A DNA stretch of 64,000 nt from the NCBI RefSeq assembly GCF_024763615.1, contig NC_077223.1:15686001-15750000 (forward strand). Reading direction: 5' to 3'. Position numbers and translations under genes: made by a program. Below the pieces are notes generated by a model. That model was not told where the DNA came from and searched no databases. It was given only the letters and a program-made list of their open reading frames with translations. Of this stretch, positions 12,182 to 22,218 are shown in pieces; the stretch's first letter is position 1; the number at the start of each line of letters is the position of its first letter. The DNA comes from Phlebotomus papatasi (lineage: Eukaryota; Arthropoda; Insecta; Diptera; Psychodidae).

Positions 12182-12480
12182 CTGGACTAACTGGGGGACT
12201 TACAGTTCACGAGGGGGAGATATTGGCGATTAAATCAAATTTAAAGTGACAATTATGGTCGGGCTTATTGGTATTTTTCCACACAAATAATACCAAACAA
12301 CCTCACTCCGTCTCACACTGTCGCGAACTATTGTTGTCTTACTTCCGCGCACAGGCGCATCAGCTGGCTCGCGACCACCCGAACACGTTCGCGGTCGCGC
12401 ATGCCCGAAAAAAATCTCCACGAAAACGTCACAAAACTGCTTCGTCAACTTTTTGGCGGGAAATTTCATGGAATTGTACC
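12182..12480 (-). promoter_or_regulatory. GC-rich promoter and 5' UTR region of P5CDH, with an E2F-type site
   Basis: The 300 bases upstream of the P5CDH start codon are much richer in G+C and CpG than the surroundings and show no TATA box, as in housekeeping promoters. TTTGGCGGGAAA at 12452-12463 is a textbook E2F/DP consensus. Open frames crossing this stretch on both strands have no family resemblance and are treated as chance. The transcription start is not located. Confidence 0.4.
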
Positions 12481-12620
12481 AGGTGAATAATTAATCATGA
12501 ATGCTTCCATTCCACGTAAAATTTAAATGCCCCAAAAGTAGATTTCACAAGGCAATTTATAAACTCACCAAAACCGACTATCTTTGTACTGAACTCACCA
12601 AATTTTAGAGCATTTTACTA

Positions 12621-12883
12621 ATAATGCTGGCACAACATTCCACGAAGGAACAAGGCCTTCCCGCAAGGGGATTTGTCTTGTAGACATGCATTATAATTTT
12701 TTCTTATACAAGATGAGGTTGTCAGTCCCATGCCCGTGGAATTAAGTGCAGTGAAGCTCACTGGATGCAATCCGAACACTTTTAACGCCAGAAAAATTCC
12801 TGATGACCTAAAGGGGATTCGAACCCGGGACACTTGCATCATAGAGCGAGTGCTCTACCACTTGACCCATTGAGTGCCCTTAT
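12621..12883 (-). mobile_element. tRNA-derived SINE (minus orientation)
   Basis: Read on the minus strand from 12883, the head is tRNA-like: an A-box-like stretch GTCAAGTGGTAGAGCA, a degenerate anticodon arm, and a B box GGGTTCGAATCCC (about 12811-12823). About 180 bp of unrelated body follows, ending in the low-complexity tail TTATTAGTAAA. The T-stem pairs poorly and there is extra body sequence, so this is not a functional tRNA gene. Confidence 0.65.
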
Positions 12884-12999
12884 GGCCTCTACTCTACACA
12901 CTAGAGAAATTCATGTCCATATTGAAGCATATTTCTTACGCTTGTGTAGGAAAAACTCTTCAATATGAACATAAATTGCTTTAGTGTGTATAGAGGCCA
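12883..12999. repeat. 117-bp hairpin MITE
   Basis: TGGCCTCTACTCTACACACT at the left end is inverted at the right end (AGTGTGTATAGAGGCCA), and the arms pair for about 45 bp each. It directly abuts the SINE. Confidence 0.7.
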
Positions 13000-13242
13000 T
13001 TAGAGCAATTTGCCGTATTTTATTTTACTTTTTCATTCTACCAACTCTACAACCCCCTACTACCATTTGAAACAAAATGGTCAATGACGTCCTTGAATAT
13101 CTTTTATTCTTTTTTTCTAATTCCCGATTATATATCTCACATATTATAGCAAAAATTTTAATACTGCTGGAAAGGCCTTTAAAATATCTACAACCTGGGT
13201 CCTGGAAAGTATGGTAGACTCTTGCCAATTTGATTCTTTTAA

Positions 13243-13483
13243 CTCTTTCGTCTGTTTTTGGACACTGAGTACCCAAAGCAGCATATGAATGTTCTGTGAA
13301 AAACCATGTTTTTTAATTATTCAGAACTGATAAAAATCAGATTCTTGTGGATGATTAGAAGCTATAAAAATGTCCAAATTTAAGATATTTTTTGTAGGAC
13401 CTGAATTAATTCCTGAGCTTAGATATTTTTGATTAAAAAATTATGAAATTGGCTTTGCAGCATATGCTGCGGTCCGGAAAGAG
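13243..13483 (-). mobile_element. TTAA-target MITE (CTCTTTCC...GCATATGCTGC family), copy 1
   Basis: The element is preceded by TTAA (13239-13242) and followed by TTTA, a decayed duplicate. Ends carry CTCTTTC and the palindrome GCAGCATATGCTGC. It is related in sequence along its whole length to 39715-39954 and 44354-44580, which are in the opposite orientation. TTAA targets are typical of piggyBac-type transposition. It is non-coding. Confidence 0.75.
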
Positions 13484-13640
13484 TTTAGATCGCTACTCTT
13501 TTAATTTCGGTTGATAGATACCTCTCTATCAAAGCTGTCTTAAATCGGTCAACATAAAAATCACATTCAATTGCGATTACAGCTTTTGTTCACTTAAAAT
13601 TGCATTGGGGAATTTAGTCATGATCTAATGCCAGCTTCAG

Positions 13641-14020
13641 CAGACTCTGGAGGTTTAGCTCATTTCCCGAAGGTCTCAAAAATCTTAATAACAAGCAATT
13701 TTCTTTATTTTTCAAAATCTAATGACTCATTTGCCCTCAATATTCAATCCTAAACAACAATTTCCTAAAAAATCATGCTTGATGAGGAATTAGATGAGTT
13801 AAGCCAAATAGCTAAGCCTTATACGGGCTTCACACCTAAGGCTTAGCCATATGGCTTAACTGCTTTAATTTCTTATCAGCCGAGATTTTTTGGAAAAATT
13901 TAACTTAGCATTCGACTATCAAGAGCAAATGATCTATTAGCTTCTGAAAAATCAAAAAAAAAAAATTGATTGCTATTTGGGTTTAGAGATCTTCGAAAAC
14001 TGGGCTAAACCTCTAGTCTG
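13641..14020. repeat. Dispersed element with CAGACT...AGTCTG ends
   Basis: Left CAGACTCTGGAGGTTTAGC is inverted at the right (GGGCTAAACCTCTAGTCTG). Internal blocks (CATTTGCCCTCAATATTCAA; CTTAGCCATATGGCTTAACT) recur at 9040-9612, 47160-47390 and 63890-64000. Confidence 0.65.
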
Positions 14021-14317
14021 AAGACTACTTTAGTTTTAAAGCCCGTATAACTCACACTTTTTCTGAAGGTAAATGTAAATAAACTCAGTAAATGTACATT
14101 AAAGTATGATTGCATTAATAAGAAATAAATGAGGAATCTACAAAAGTTTACTTCATTATATGAGCAATGATGCATATTCCTGAGTATATTTGGTTTCTGG
14201 CACTTGTTCGAACCTATCAACCTTAGGCAATCAAAGAGACCATGAATATCAATGAACAGAAGTGAAGCATGTCGCTTAAAGCTCAGTTTTTCTATACCTA
14301 TCATCACAGGAAAGTTA

Positions 14318-14551
14318 CAGTAGACTCTCTCTCAATCGTGAATATGGGGCAAAATGTCATCCGGTTTAGCGATAAAATTTAGCGTCAAAGCCTCTGTAAA
14401 TTCCACAAAAAGTGCTCAATTATAAAGAATCACGATAAAATAGGAAGAACTACAGCGAATTTGAGCAAATTAGCTCCATAATTAAGCGTGAAAACTGTCA
14501 ACAAAATTTGACGCCCGATTGAGAAAGTGCCGATTGAGTGACAGTCTACTG
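14318..14551. mobile_element. mariner-type MITE, 234 bp, TA target (copy 1)
   Basis: CAGTAGACTCTCTCTCAATC at the left and the inverted GATTGAGTGACAGTCTACTG at the right are directly flanked by TA on both sides. The copy at 24094-24327 is the same length and similar throughout. TA duplication fits the Tc1/mariner superfamily. Confidence 0.8.
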
Positions 14552-14916
14552 TATTATATTTGACTTTACAAAATCAGCTTAAGAGTATACTCATAGAACT
14601 TACTCACTTAGATAGATAAATTTATTCATCAACAATGCTTTCGAAGTACAGTTTTGTTTAACTGAGATCCCGTGTAGTTTTCAGCGTCCACCGCCGTCTT
14701 AGCGTTGGTGACCAACCTCCAGAGCAAAATGGTGGAAAAGCTCTTTCTCAGGTTGTATATGCCAGTCATGTAAAAAACATGTTTATACTTTTCTTTGAAT
14801 ATACAAAATTCCAATAAAAAAAGAGAGAAAAAAAAACAAAAAAACAGAAGATTTTGCTCTGTTGAAACTGCACTGCTTTGCAGCATTGTGAGATTTTAAA
14901 AATGGCTAGCTCTTAA

Positions 14917-16507
14917 GCTGGCTATAAATTAGACATAATTTAATGAAATATTTCTTTTCAATGTCAATTGACAAGGATTGCCTCCACATTGCAAAGATTT
15001 ATTGACATAAATGTTTCAATATTGAAGAAAATTGTCCAGTGTGTAGGCAAATATTGAAATTATTTGTTTCAATATGGAACATTTTATTCAATATTTTATT
15101 TCATTATTTTGAATGGATACAAACTAGGCCAAATTATGTCAATAAAAAATTTCAGAGTTACATTGAAATAAAATTTCAAAGAAATTCTAAATATCAAATT
15201 GATTTTATATTTCCTTCAATATTTTTTAATGGTCAGAAATCTTGGTCCTTCAGAACATCACAGAACTGCTGGGATTTCCTTGTTCATGAATGAAAACACA
15301 TCCAAGATCAAAATCCAAGTCAAGACACATCTCTCCTGCTTCCTCCAGAAAATACCAGATTCTTAGAATTTGGATATATATTTTGTTCAATCTCCTCAAG
15401 AACCCAACTTGGTCAGCACTAATCACCTGCTCCTCCAGAAAATCTCAGAACTTCTGGGATTTTCTTGCTCATTATGCCCAAAGCACTTCAGATACATGCT
15501 GTGGTCAGAGGATCCAGGAAGCTCCAGGAATCCTCTGACCACAGCATGTATCTGAAGTTCTTTGGGCATAATGAGCAAGAAAATCCCAGAAGGTCTGGGA
15601 TTTCCTGGAGGAAGCTCCAGGGATCCTCTGATAACAGAATGTATCTCACTAGTTTTTGACATAATATTCAAAAAAAAATCCCAGAAGATCTAGGATTTCT
15701 TGGAGGAAGCTCCAGGGATCCTCTAACCACAGAAAGTATCTGAAGTGCTTTGGGCATAATGAACAAGAAAATCCCAGAAGATCTGGGATTTCTGGAGGAA
15801 GCTCCAGGAATCCTCTGACCACAGAAAGTATCTGAAGTGCTTTGGGCATAATGAACAAGAAAATCCCAGAAGATCTGGAATTTCTTGGTGGAAGCTCCAG
15901 GAATCCTCTGACCACAACATGTATCTGAAGTGCTTTGGGCATAATGAGCAAGAAAATCCCAGAACATCTGGGATTTCTGGAGGAAGCTCCAGGAATCCTC
16001 TGACCACAGAAAGTATCTGAAGTGCTTTGGGCATAATGAACAAGAAAATCCCAGAAGATCTGGAATTTCTTGGTGGAAGCTCCAGGAATCCTCTGACCAC
16101 AACATGTATCTGAAGTGCTTTGGGCATAATGAGCAAGAAAATCCCAGAAGATCTGGGATTTCCTGGAGGAAGCTCCAGGAATCCTCTGACCACAGAATGT
16201 CCCTGAAGACTTTGGGCATAATGAACAAGAAAATCCCAGAATATCTGGGATTTCTGGAGCAAGCTGGAGAAATCTTCTGACCAACTTGGTTATTTTTGGG
16301 TGTTCTTGACAAAATACAGAAGAAAATCCCAGAAGATCTGTGAATCTCTGACTAGACTGGTGTTTTTAATATTGAAGTCAATTTGTTCAGTGTGTACGCA
16401 ATTATTGAAATATTGGTTTCAATATTCGCTTCAATATTGAAGTATCTTTTCAATGTCACTTTGAAATGCTATTATTTCAATAATTTATCTAATGTGTAGA
16501 AGACAGC
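14917..16507 (+). mobile_element. Foldback-like element with TTAA target, copy 1 (left of Es2)
   Basis: TTAA at 14913-14916 and 16508-16511 directly flank the element. Ends are inverted: GCTGGCTATAAATTAGACA at the left and the complement of TCTAATGTGTAGAAGACAGC at the right. Subterminal regions are full of TTGAAATATTTCAA-like words, and the interior holds a tandem array of 92-93 bp units. The same element in opposite orientation is at 19026-20226. Open frames of up to about 214 codons inside come from the repeat units. TTAA duplication suggests piggyBac-type mobilisation. Confidence 0.75.
15430..16270. repeat. Tandem array of 92-93 bp units with an orientation switch
   Basis: The word TTTGGGCATAATGA recurs about every 92-93 bp (15561, then 15749, 15841, 15934, 16026, 16119, 16211), each followed by AAAATCCCAGAA and a CTGGAGGAAGCTCCAGGAAT block. 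The first unit (15430-15510) runs the opposite way, forming a near-perfect palindrome centred near 15515. One unit near 15653 is degenerate. Confidence 0.85.
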
Positions 16508-16728
16508 TTAATTCTCTTTGTGGTATGAATGGGTTAAGGAAAAAAATGTTAAATATCTTATAAACTCTTATAAACTGAACTTTTTCTTGAATTTAAAATT
16601 TTTTAATTTAAAAGTTTCGTTTAATTTGACTTAAGAGTTTCATCTAGTACTCCATTATTATTACGATTTGTTTCGTCAAAAAAGTGAAATGTTTTGGTTT
16701 TGCAATTTCTAACAAAATACTGCTGAAA

Positions 16729-18313
16729 ATGGGAGAAAAACCGGGTGAAAAAGCTTTAATTGCTATGAAAAGTATGAGCAAAAGTGTGGCATCCTTCAAA
16801 GTACCAAAAGTGCCTAAAGAAAAGATTGTCAAAGCAAAAATTCTCACGGAGGACAAATATGTTGAGGTTAGTTGTGAAGGTTCTTTATTATGAAAAATTA
16901 GAAAATTTACTTATGATTTTTGTGATTTCATTTTAGGAACTTGGTAAAATTATCCAGAGGGATTTCTTTCCGGACCTAGAGAAACTCAAAGCACAAAATC
17001 AGTACCTGGATGCTGTGGAGAAGAATGACATGGTGAAGCTGAGGGAGCTGTATGAGAAGTACAGTGGACGTAGACCAAATCAGACGGGATGTAGGTTAAA
17101 GGAATGCCCAGGGAGCTCAGGGAGATGTATTTTTGTTTATTCTGTTTGCTTGATTTCAGCTGAGAGTCCTGCGACATTCGAGACACCTGTGAATCGTCCG
17201 GATGCAACGCCAGTGACGAGTTCGAGGAAATCGACGGTAAGTATGAGTGAATCTGTCCAGGAGAGCCGGGAGGAAGATCAAAAAATCTCGGAGAAACACA
17301 GTCTGGATACATTCCTGGACACATACACAAGTGAGGATAATCAGAGTTTTCAGGAGATCATTGAGAAGGCTGATCAGAAATTGAGGCAGAAATTCGAAGT
17401 TCTGTACAAACAGGAAAAAGTTCAAGCTCTGGAGATGGCCAAGAGATTAGCTCTGCCGCCAATTGAGGAGCAATTTGAGGCGAATGAGGGAGTGAAAAAG
17501 GTGGATATGTGGACTTACAGGAACAAAAACTTCATCATGTACGTGCCAGACGGAGTGGAACTGAGCAAGGAGGAGCAAATTGAAATAGCCCAGAAGAAGC
17601 AGGAAATTGTCCATGGAAATACTCGCTTAATTGAAAATCCATTCAATGAGCAGCAGAGCAGAGAGACAATCTCCCAAATGGCCAAGAATCAGCAGCATGT
17701 TCTCGAGGGAAAAGTCGATGTAGATGGGAATGTTCTGAACACAGAAGCTACTCCACAAATCCGTGGATTTAGCTTTGTGAGGACACCATCACCATGTCCG
17801 GGAGTCAGTGAGAGTCCCCTGATGACCTGGGGTGAGATCGAAGGAACACCCTTTCGACTCGACGGCGGAGACACTCCCCTGCATCTGACCTCAACGCCAG
17901 CCTTCAGGATTGCCGAGACGCCCAGACGCGAGGCAATTGCCCTGGAGCTGGCTGAGAGAGCTGGAGAGCGTCTCCGGGGCCAGAAAGCACGTGCAATGGA
18001 GGCTGCACGACGCAATATTGCATCACCCTATGCGAGATCTGCCCTGGAACGTCTCGCCACAATGTCGCCAGCTGCTAAGCGACTGGCATCCTCGAGATTC
18101 GGTCTAACGCCATCTCCGACCAGAAAGAATCCCACAACACCCAGAATTGCCCGGCAGAAAGCCACACCATCGCCTCTGATCAGGAAGAAGACTCCACGGA
18201 TATCCGCCACGGTTGCTCAAACAGCCAAATCACCAGAAAAGCAAATACTAACTGATGATCTTCTCAATATTCCAACCCAAGTCAAAAGGAACAAAGCCGC
18301 AGACTTTTTCTAA
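16729..18313 (+). CDS. Es2: Splicing factor ESS-2 homologue (DGCR14/Es2 family)
   Basis: This is a nuclear protein associated with the spliceosome C complex. Three exons, 16729-16866, 16937-17090 and 17160-18313, encode 481 residues, the normal size. The start is the ATG at 16729; an upstream in-frame GTG is not used. Family marks are IIQRDFFPDLEKL near residue 55, the joined TGSESPATFETP, the TSEDNQSFQEI block, TWKYKNKN-like WTYRNKNFIMYVPDGV, GFSFVRTPSPCPGVSESPLM with TWGEIEGTP, and a C-terminus LLNIPTQ...KAADFF. The second intron (17091-17159, 69 nt) has no stop and is a multiple of three, so a naive ORF call would insert 23 false residues. The gene sits between two oppositely oriented copies of one foldback element, with a hairpin MITE 130 bp past its stop codon. 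Confidence 0.96.
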
Positions 18314-18445
18314 AGTTGTAAATATTTGTATTGAATTTATCAAAAGACCAGAGAAAATTAAAAAAAAAGATAAAAAACTGAATTTTCTTTCATGTGAAAA
18401 ACACTTTGCATACTGCTCGAAGTTGAAAATTGATTTCTGTTTGTA

Positions 18446-18706
18446 ATGGCTCCGGCACACTTAGATCAAGAAAATTTCATGAAATCAAAATTCACATCCT
18501 TTTCTTTCCCATGAACTTTGCATATGTCTGTCTCATTCTTTCGCACTCCAAATTCGATTGAGCTAAATTGAATTTGGGGTGATGTTTAAAAGAAGAAGAA
18601 GAGTGCGAAAGAGTAGGATAGACATATTCAAAACATGTGAGAAAGAAAGGGATTCAAATCTCGATTTAATGAAATTTTCCTGATCTAAAAGGTGTGCCGG
18701 AGCCAT
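18446..18706. repeat. Hairpin MITE, ATGGCTCCGGCACAC family (copy 1)
   Basis: ATGGCTCCGGCACACTTAGA is inverted at the right end (GGTGTGCCGGAGCCAT), and the arms continue through GAAAATTTCATGAAATC and CATATGTCT. Related copies lie at about 23459-23663 and 24401-24662. Confidence 0.75.
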
Positions 18707-19025
18707 AACAACAGTATTTTGTTCACGATCAGGCATTTACTAAAATTCACTTTTTCGACCTTCTGACTCATGAATCATCTTCAAAATCTGCCCAAAAAAA
18801 GTGAAGGAATTTAATTGACTTTCAGATAAAAAGTCAATTACCTCTGGAACCGATTAAAAATAACTGGGAGCCGTGAATTTGAAATATGAATAACTTGACC
18901 TTGAAAAGGTGAAGGAATTATTCAAAGACATTGGCTTATAAAATTAAAATACTCATTTGGATTGGCAAAATTGTTTTTGTCAGTGCAGTATTAATTTTTT
19001 TAGGCATTTATAGAATTGAGTCTAA

Positions 19026-20226
19026 GCTGTCTACACATTTGACAAATTATTGAAATAATAGCATTTCAAAGTGACATTGAAAAGAAACTTCAATAATGAA
19101 GCGACTATTGAAACCAATATTTCAATAATTGCCTACACACTGAACAAATTTATTTCAATATTAAAACTTCAGTGTTAAAAACACCAGTCTAGTCAGGGAT
19201 TCACAAATCTTCTGGGATTTTCTTCTGTATTTTGTCAAGAACACCCAAAAATAACCAAGTTGGTCAGAAGATTTCTCCAGCTTCCTCCAGATTCCAGATC
19301 TTCTGGGATTTTCTTTCATATTATGTCAAAAACCAGTCAGATACGTTCGGTGGTCAGAGGATTCCTGGAGCTTCCTCCAAGAAATCCCAGATCTTCTGGG
19401 ATTTTCTTGTATATTATGTCAAAAACACTTCAGATTGGAAACAAAAGCCAAATAGAATTAATAACTTGAATTCTTACAGACTTTCAGGATCATGCTTTGT
19501 ATCATACCGTAGGAAAGTTTACCATCGCTAGCAAAAGGACTGGATGGCCACAACCACAAGCCTTCATTCCCTCTGTAGGATTCCAATTAGTAACATAAAA
19601 TTCTAGTTATATGAAGTGCTTTGAGCATAATGAACAAGAAACTCCCAGAATATCTGGGATTTCCTGGAGGAAGCTCCAGGAATCCTCTGACCACAGAATG
19701 TATCTGAAGTGTTTTTGACATAATATACAAGAAAATCCCAGAAAATTCTGAGATTTTCTGGAGGAGCAGGTGATTAGTGCTGACCAAGTTGAGTTCTTGA
19801 GGAGATTGAACAAAATATATAACCAAATTCCAAGAATCTGAGATTTTCTGGAGGAAGCAGGAGAGATGTGTCTTGACTTGGATTTTGATCTTGGATGTGT
19901 TTTCATTCATGAACAAGGAAAATCCAGCAGTTCTGTGATGTTCTGAAGGAAATAATATCAAATCAATTTGATATTTAGAATTTCTTTGAAATTTTTTATT
20001 GACATAATTTGGCCTAGTTTGTAGCCATTCAAAATAATGAAATGAAATATTGAATAAAATGTTCCATATTGAAACAAATATTTCAATATTTGCTTACACA
20101 CTGGACAATTTTCTTCGATATTGAAATGTTTATGTCAATAAATCCTTGCAATGTGGAGACAATCCTCGTCAATATTTGACATTGAAAAGAAATATTTCAA
20201 TAAATTATGTCTAATGTATAGCCAGC
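19026..20226 (-). mobile_element. Foldback-like element, copy 2 (right of Es2, inverted)
   Basis: This is the reverse complement of the element at 14917-16507 with fewer tandem units. GCTGTCTACACATTTGACAA (19026) matches the right end of copy 1, and TTATGTCTAATGTATAGCCAGC (20205-20226 in part) matches its left end. Flanks here are CTAA and AAGT, so a TTAA duplication is not preserved. An internal block matching 15240-15420 is present at about 19740-19950. Confidence 0.75.
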
Positions 20227-22218
20227 AAGTCATTCTAAAAGGAGTGGCAAAGCGTCACATGTTTAGCGAAATGCACGAAATCTTGACTTCGCTCCTATAC
20301 CTCAAAATTACTTTCGTATCATTTACCATGTTCATAACCGAGTGAAACCTCATTTTCTCTTGACTACATTCTATAATAGATTAGAATATTGCTTTCAAAG
20401 TTCGAATTTGTTTTTTGATCAAATTGGTATTTCAAGCGCTATGCATTTATTCTATTTATTTATTCTGCCGTATTCTCTGGTTATCTAAACACCGTAACAG
20501 AAATGCGTAAATTTTTAACACTAATTGTATGAAATTGAGCATTTTAATTGTTTAATTAGAAATTGTGTAAAATTTTTCCCTTTTATATATAATAAAAATA
20601 TTTACAACTAAGTTATATAATCTAAAATTATTGTAATAGCAATTACCATTATTAAACTACAAAATCTAGTCTATTTCAAGCAAAGTTGTTGAATTTTTAA
20701 ACAACTTTTGTAAAAGTTGTACTGAATTTTCATTTAAGACGTATACTTCAGTTGAGATGCTTTTTATTGCTCTAAATGAGTTTTCCACCATTTTCACTTG
20801 GGACATCGGACAACTTAGTTGCATCGGATTTAATCAGCAATGAATCGGTAAAGTGTCCACAAAATTATTTATCTGTCTCGAATTTGCTTTTCATTCTGCC
20901 TGTAAGCTTGTTACTCATGCCAAAACATTCTAAAATGCACATTTTGTAATCAGTTTTCGATCTTGGAATGTTTTTATGATACATGAATCAATTTAGTCGC
21001 TAATAAACCAGTATGCACTCAAAATTCATGCAAAAAAGATAATTCACGGTGATCTCAAAGGGATCAAAAAAAATTGTAAAAAAGAAGACGAGTAGCTTGA
21101 ATAATCCCACCCTACCTTGACCTAAAATTCAATATTAATCATAAATTATTAGAAGAATTATAGGAGAAAGCGCTCAGGCTTCGCACATACTCTGACTTCG
21201 AACACTTCATATTTTTCCCATAAATCCTTTAAAAAATCTGACCTTTTCTCAATAAAAGTGTAACTGAAGACGACCTAATCAAATATATTACCATAGACAA
21301 GTCAGATGAATTAAAGGAATTTGGGAAAAATATGAAATGCTCGAAGCTAGAGTATGTACGAATCTCGAAAGCTTCCCCTATGTACGAATTTATAGACTTT
21401 CCATTATTAAAATATTATTATTCTTTTAACCGTTTCAACTTAACCACGAAATAATTTTGAACTCATTCAGAAGTGGAGACATTTAACAACAATGATTCTT
21501 CAAATTTGTATATACTTTACCTGCTGCATTGAAACTTTGATATGGCTCATTCAGTATCACAGAGACGTATGTCCATTTTCATTGAGTATGAATGCATGAG
21601 TGTCATTTGATACAAACTTTGATAAACATTCTTACCACTTTTATGTAAAAAAATGTTTGAAATTTAACCGTTGAATTCACCTACTAAAAATGCTTTGTGA
21701 TACTAAATGAGCGATAGGATGATTTGTATTACTTCATGCATTTAATCAATATTTAAAAAAGGCAACTCACGCACGTACTATTTGACTTAATCATTTTTCC
21801 CATTCACAAAGTTAACATTATGTTGCATTCTAATTACTGTGTGATGAGAGTCAAGGTTAATGTCCTCGACTATTGCTTAATGCAACAATTTGCAAAACTG
21901 TAATGTTCCATTTTCAAGTAAATATCATGAATTTTTTGATGGGAAAAAATATTTCTTTTAGTTGAATACTTGTGTTGCCTGTAGTTGATTAAAAGAAAAA
22001 CAAATCATATTTTGCACTTTGAAAATTGAGAGCAAAAAAGTTCTATTTAGTGGAGACAATTGATTATGATTTCTCAGTAGATTCAACACAACTCTTGATG
22101 TATTTGCGGAGTAAATATTTCCATTGAAATCACTCTTTGTACACAAAAGCACCAGTGATGAAAGAACGAAAATATTCTGATGATGGAGACACAAGGTTTT
22201 TGGGCTCTCGATATTTGT
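20227..22218. other. Gene-free interval with one decayed inverted repeat
   Basis: No coding sequence or RNA gene recognised. About 21158-21395 is an imperfect inverted repeat (left GAGAAAGCGCTCAGGCTTCG and right CTCGAAAGCTTCCCC, with CACTTCATATTTTTCCC opposite GGGAAAAATATGAAATG). A related block is at about 55560-55660. The rest is AT-rich unique-looking DNA. Confidence 0.5.

Noticed and set aside
12230..12486. Overlapping frames on both strands upstream of P5CDH
   Set aside because: They lie in the GC-rich promoter, have no family resemblance and no splice partner; GC richness alone explains the open frames.
12809..12882. tRNA gene on the minus strand
   Set aside because: A and B boxes are present, but the T-stem pairs poorly, the anticodon loop would have eight bases, and the unit continues into a SINE body.
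15430..16270. CRISPR-like repeat spacing
   Set aside because: Units are contiguous and similar over their full 92-93 bp, with no unique spacers, and the DNA is eukaryotic.
15649..16312. Overlapping open frames of 180-214 codons with repeated FWDFLxxYAQS-type peptide
   Set aside because: Three frames stay open at once because the 92-93 bp tandem unit lacks stops; the peptides merely mirror the DNA repeat, with no start context or splice support.
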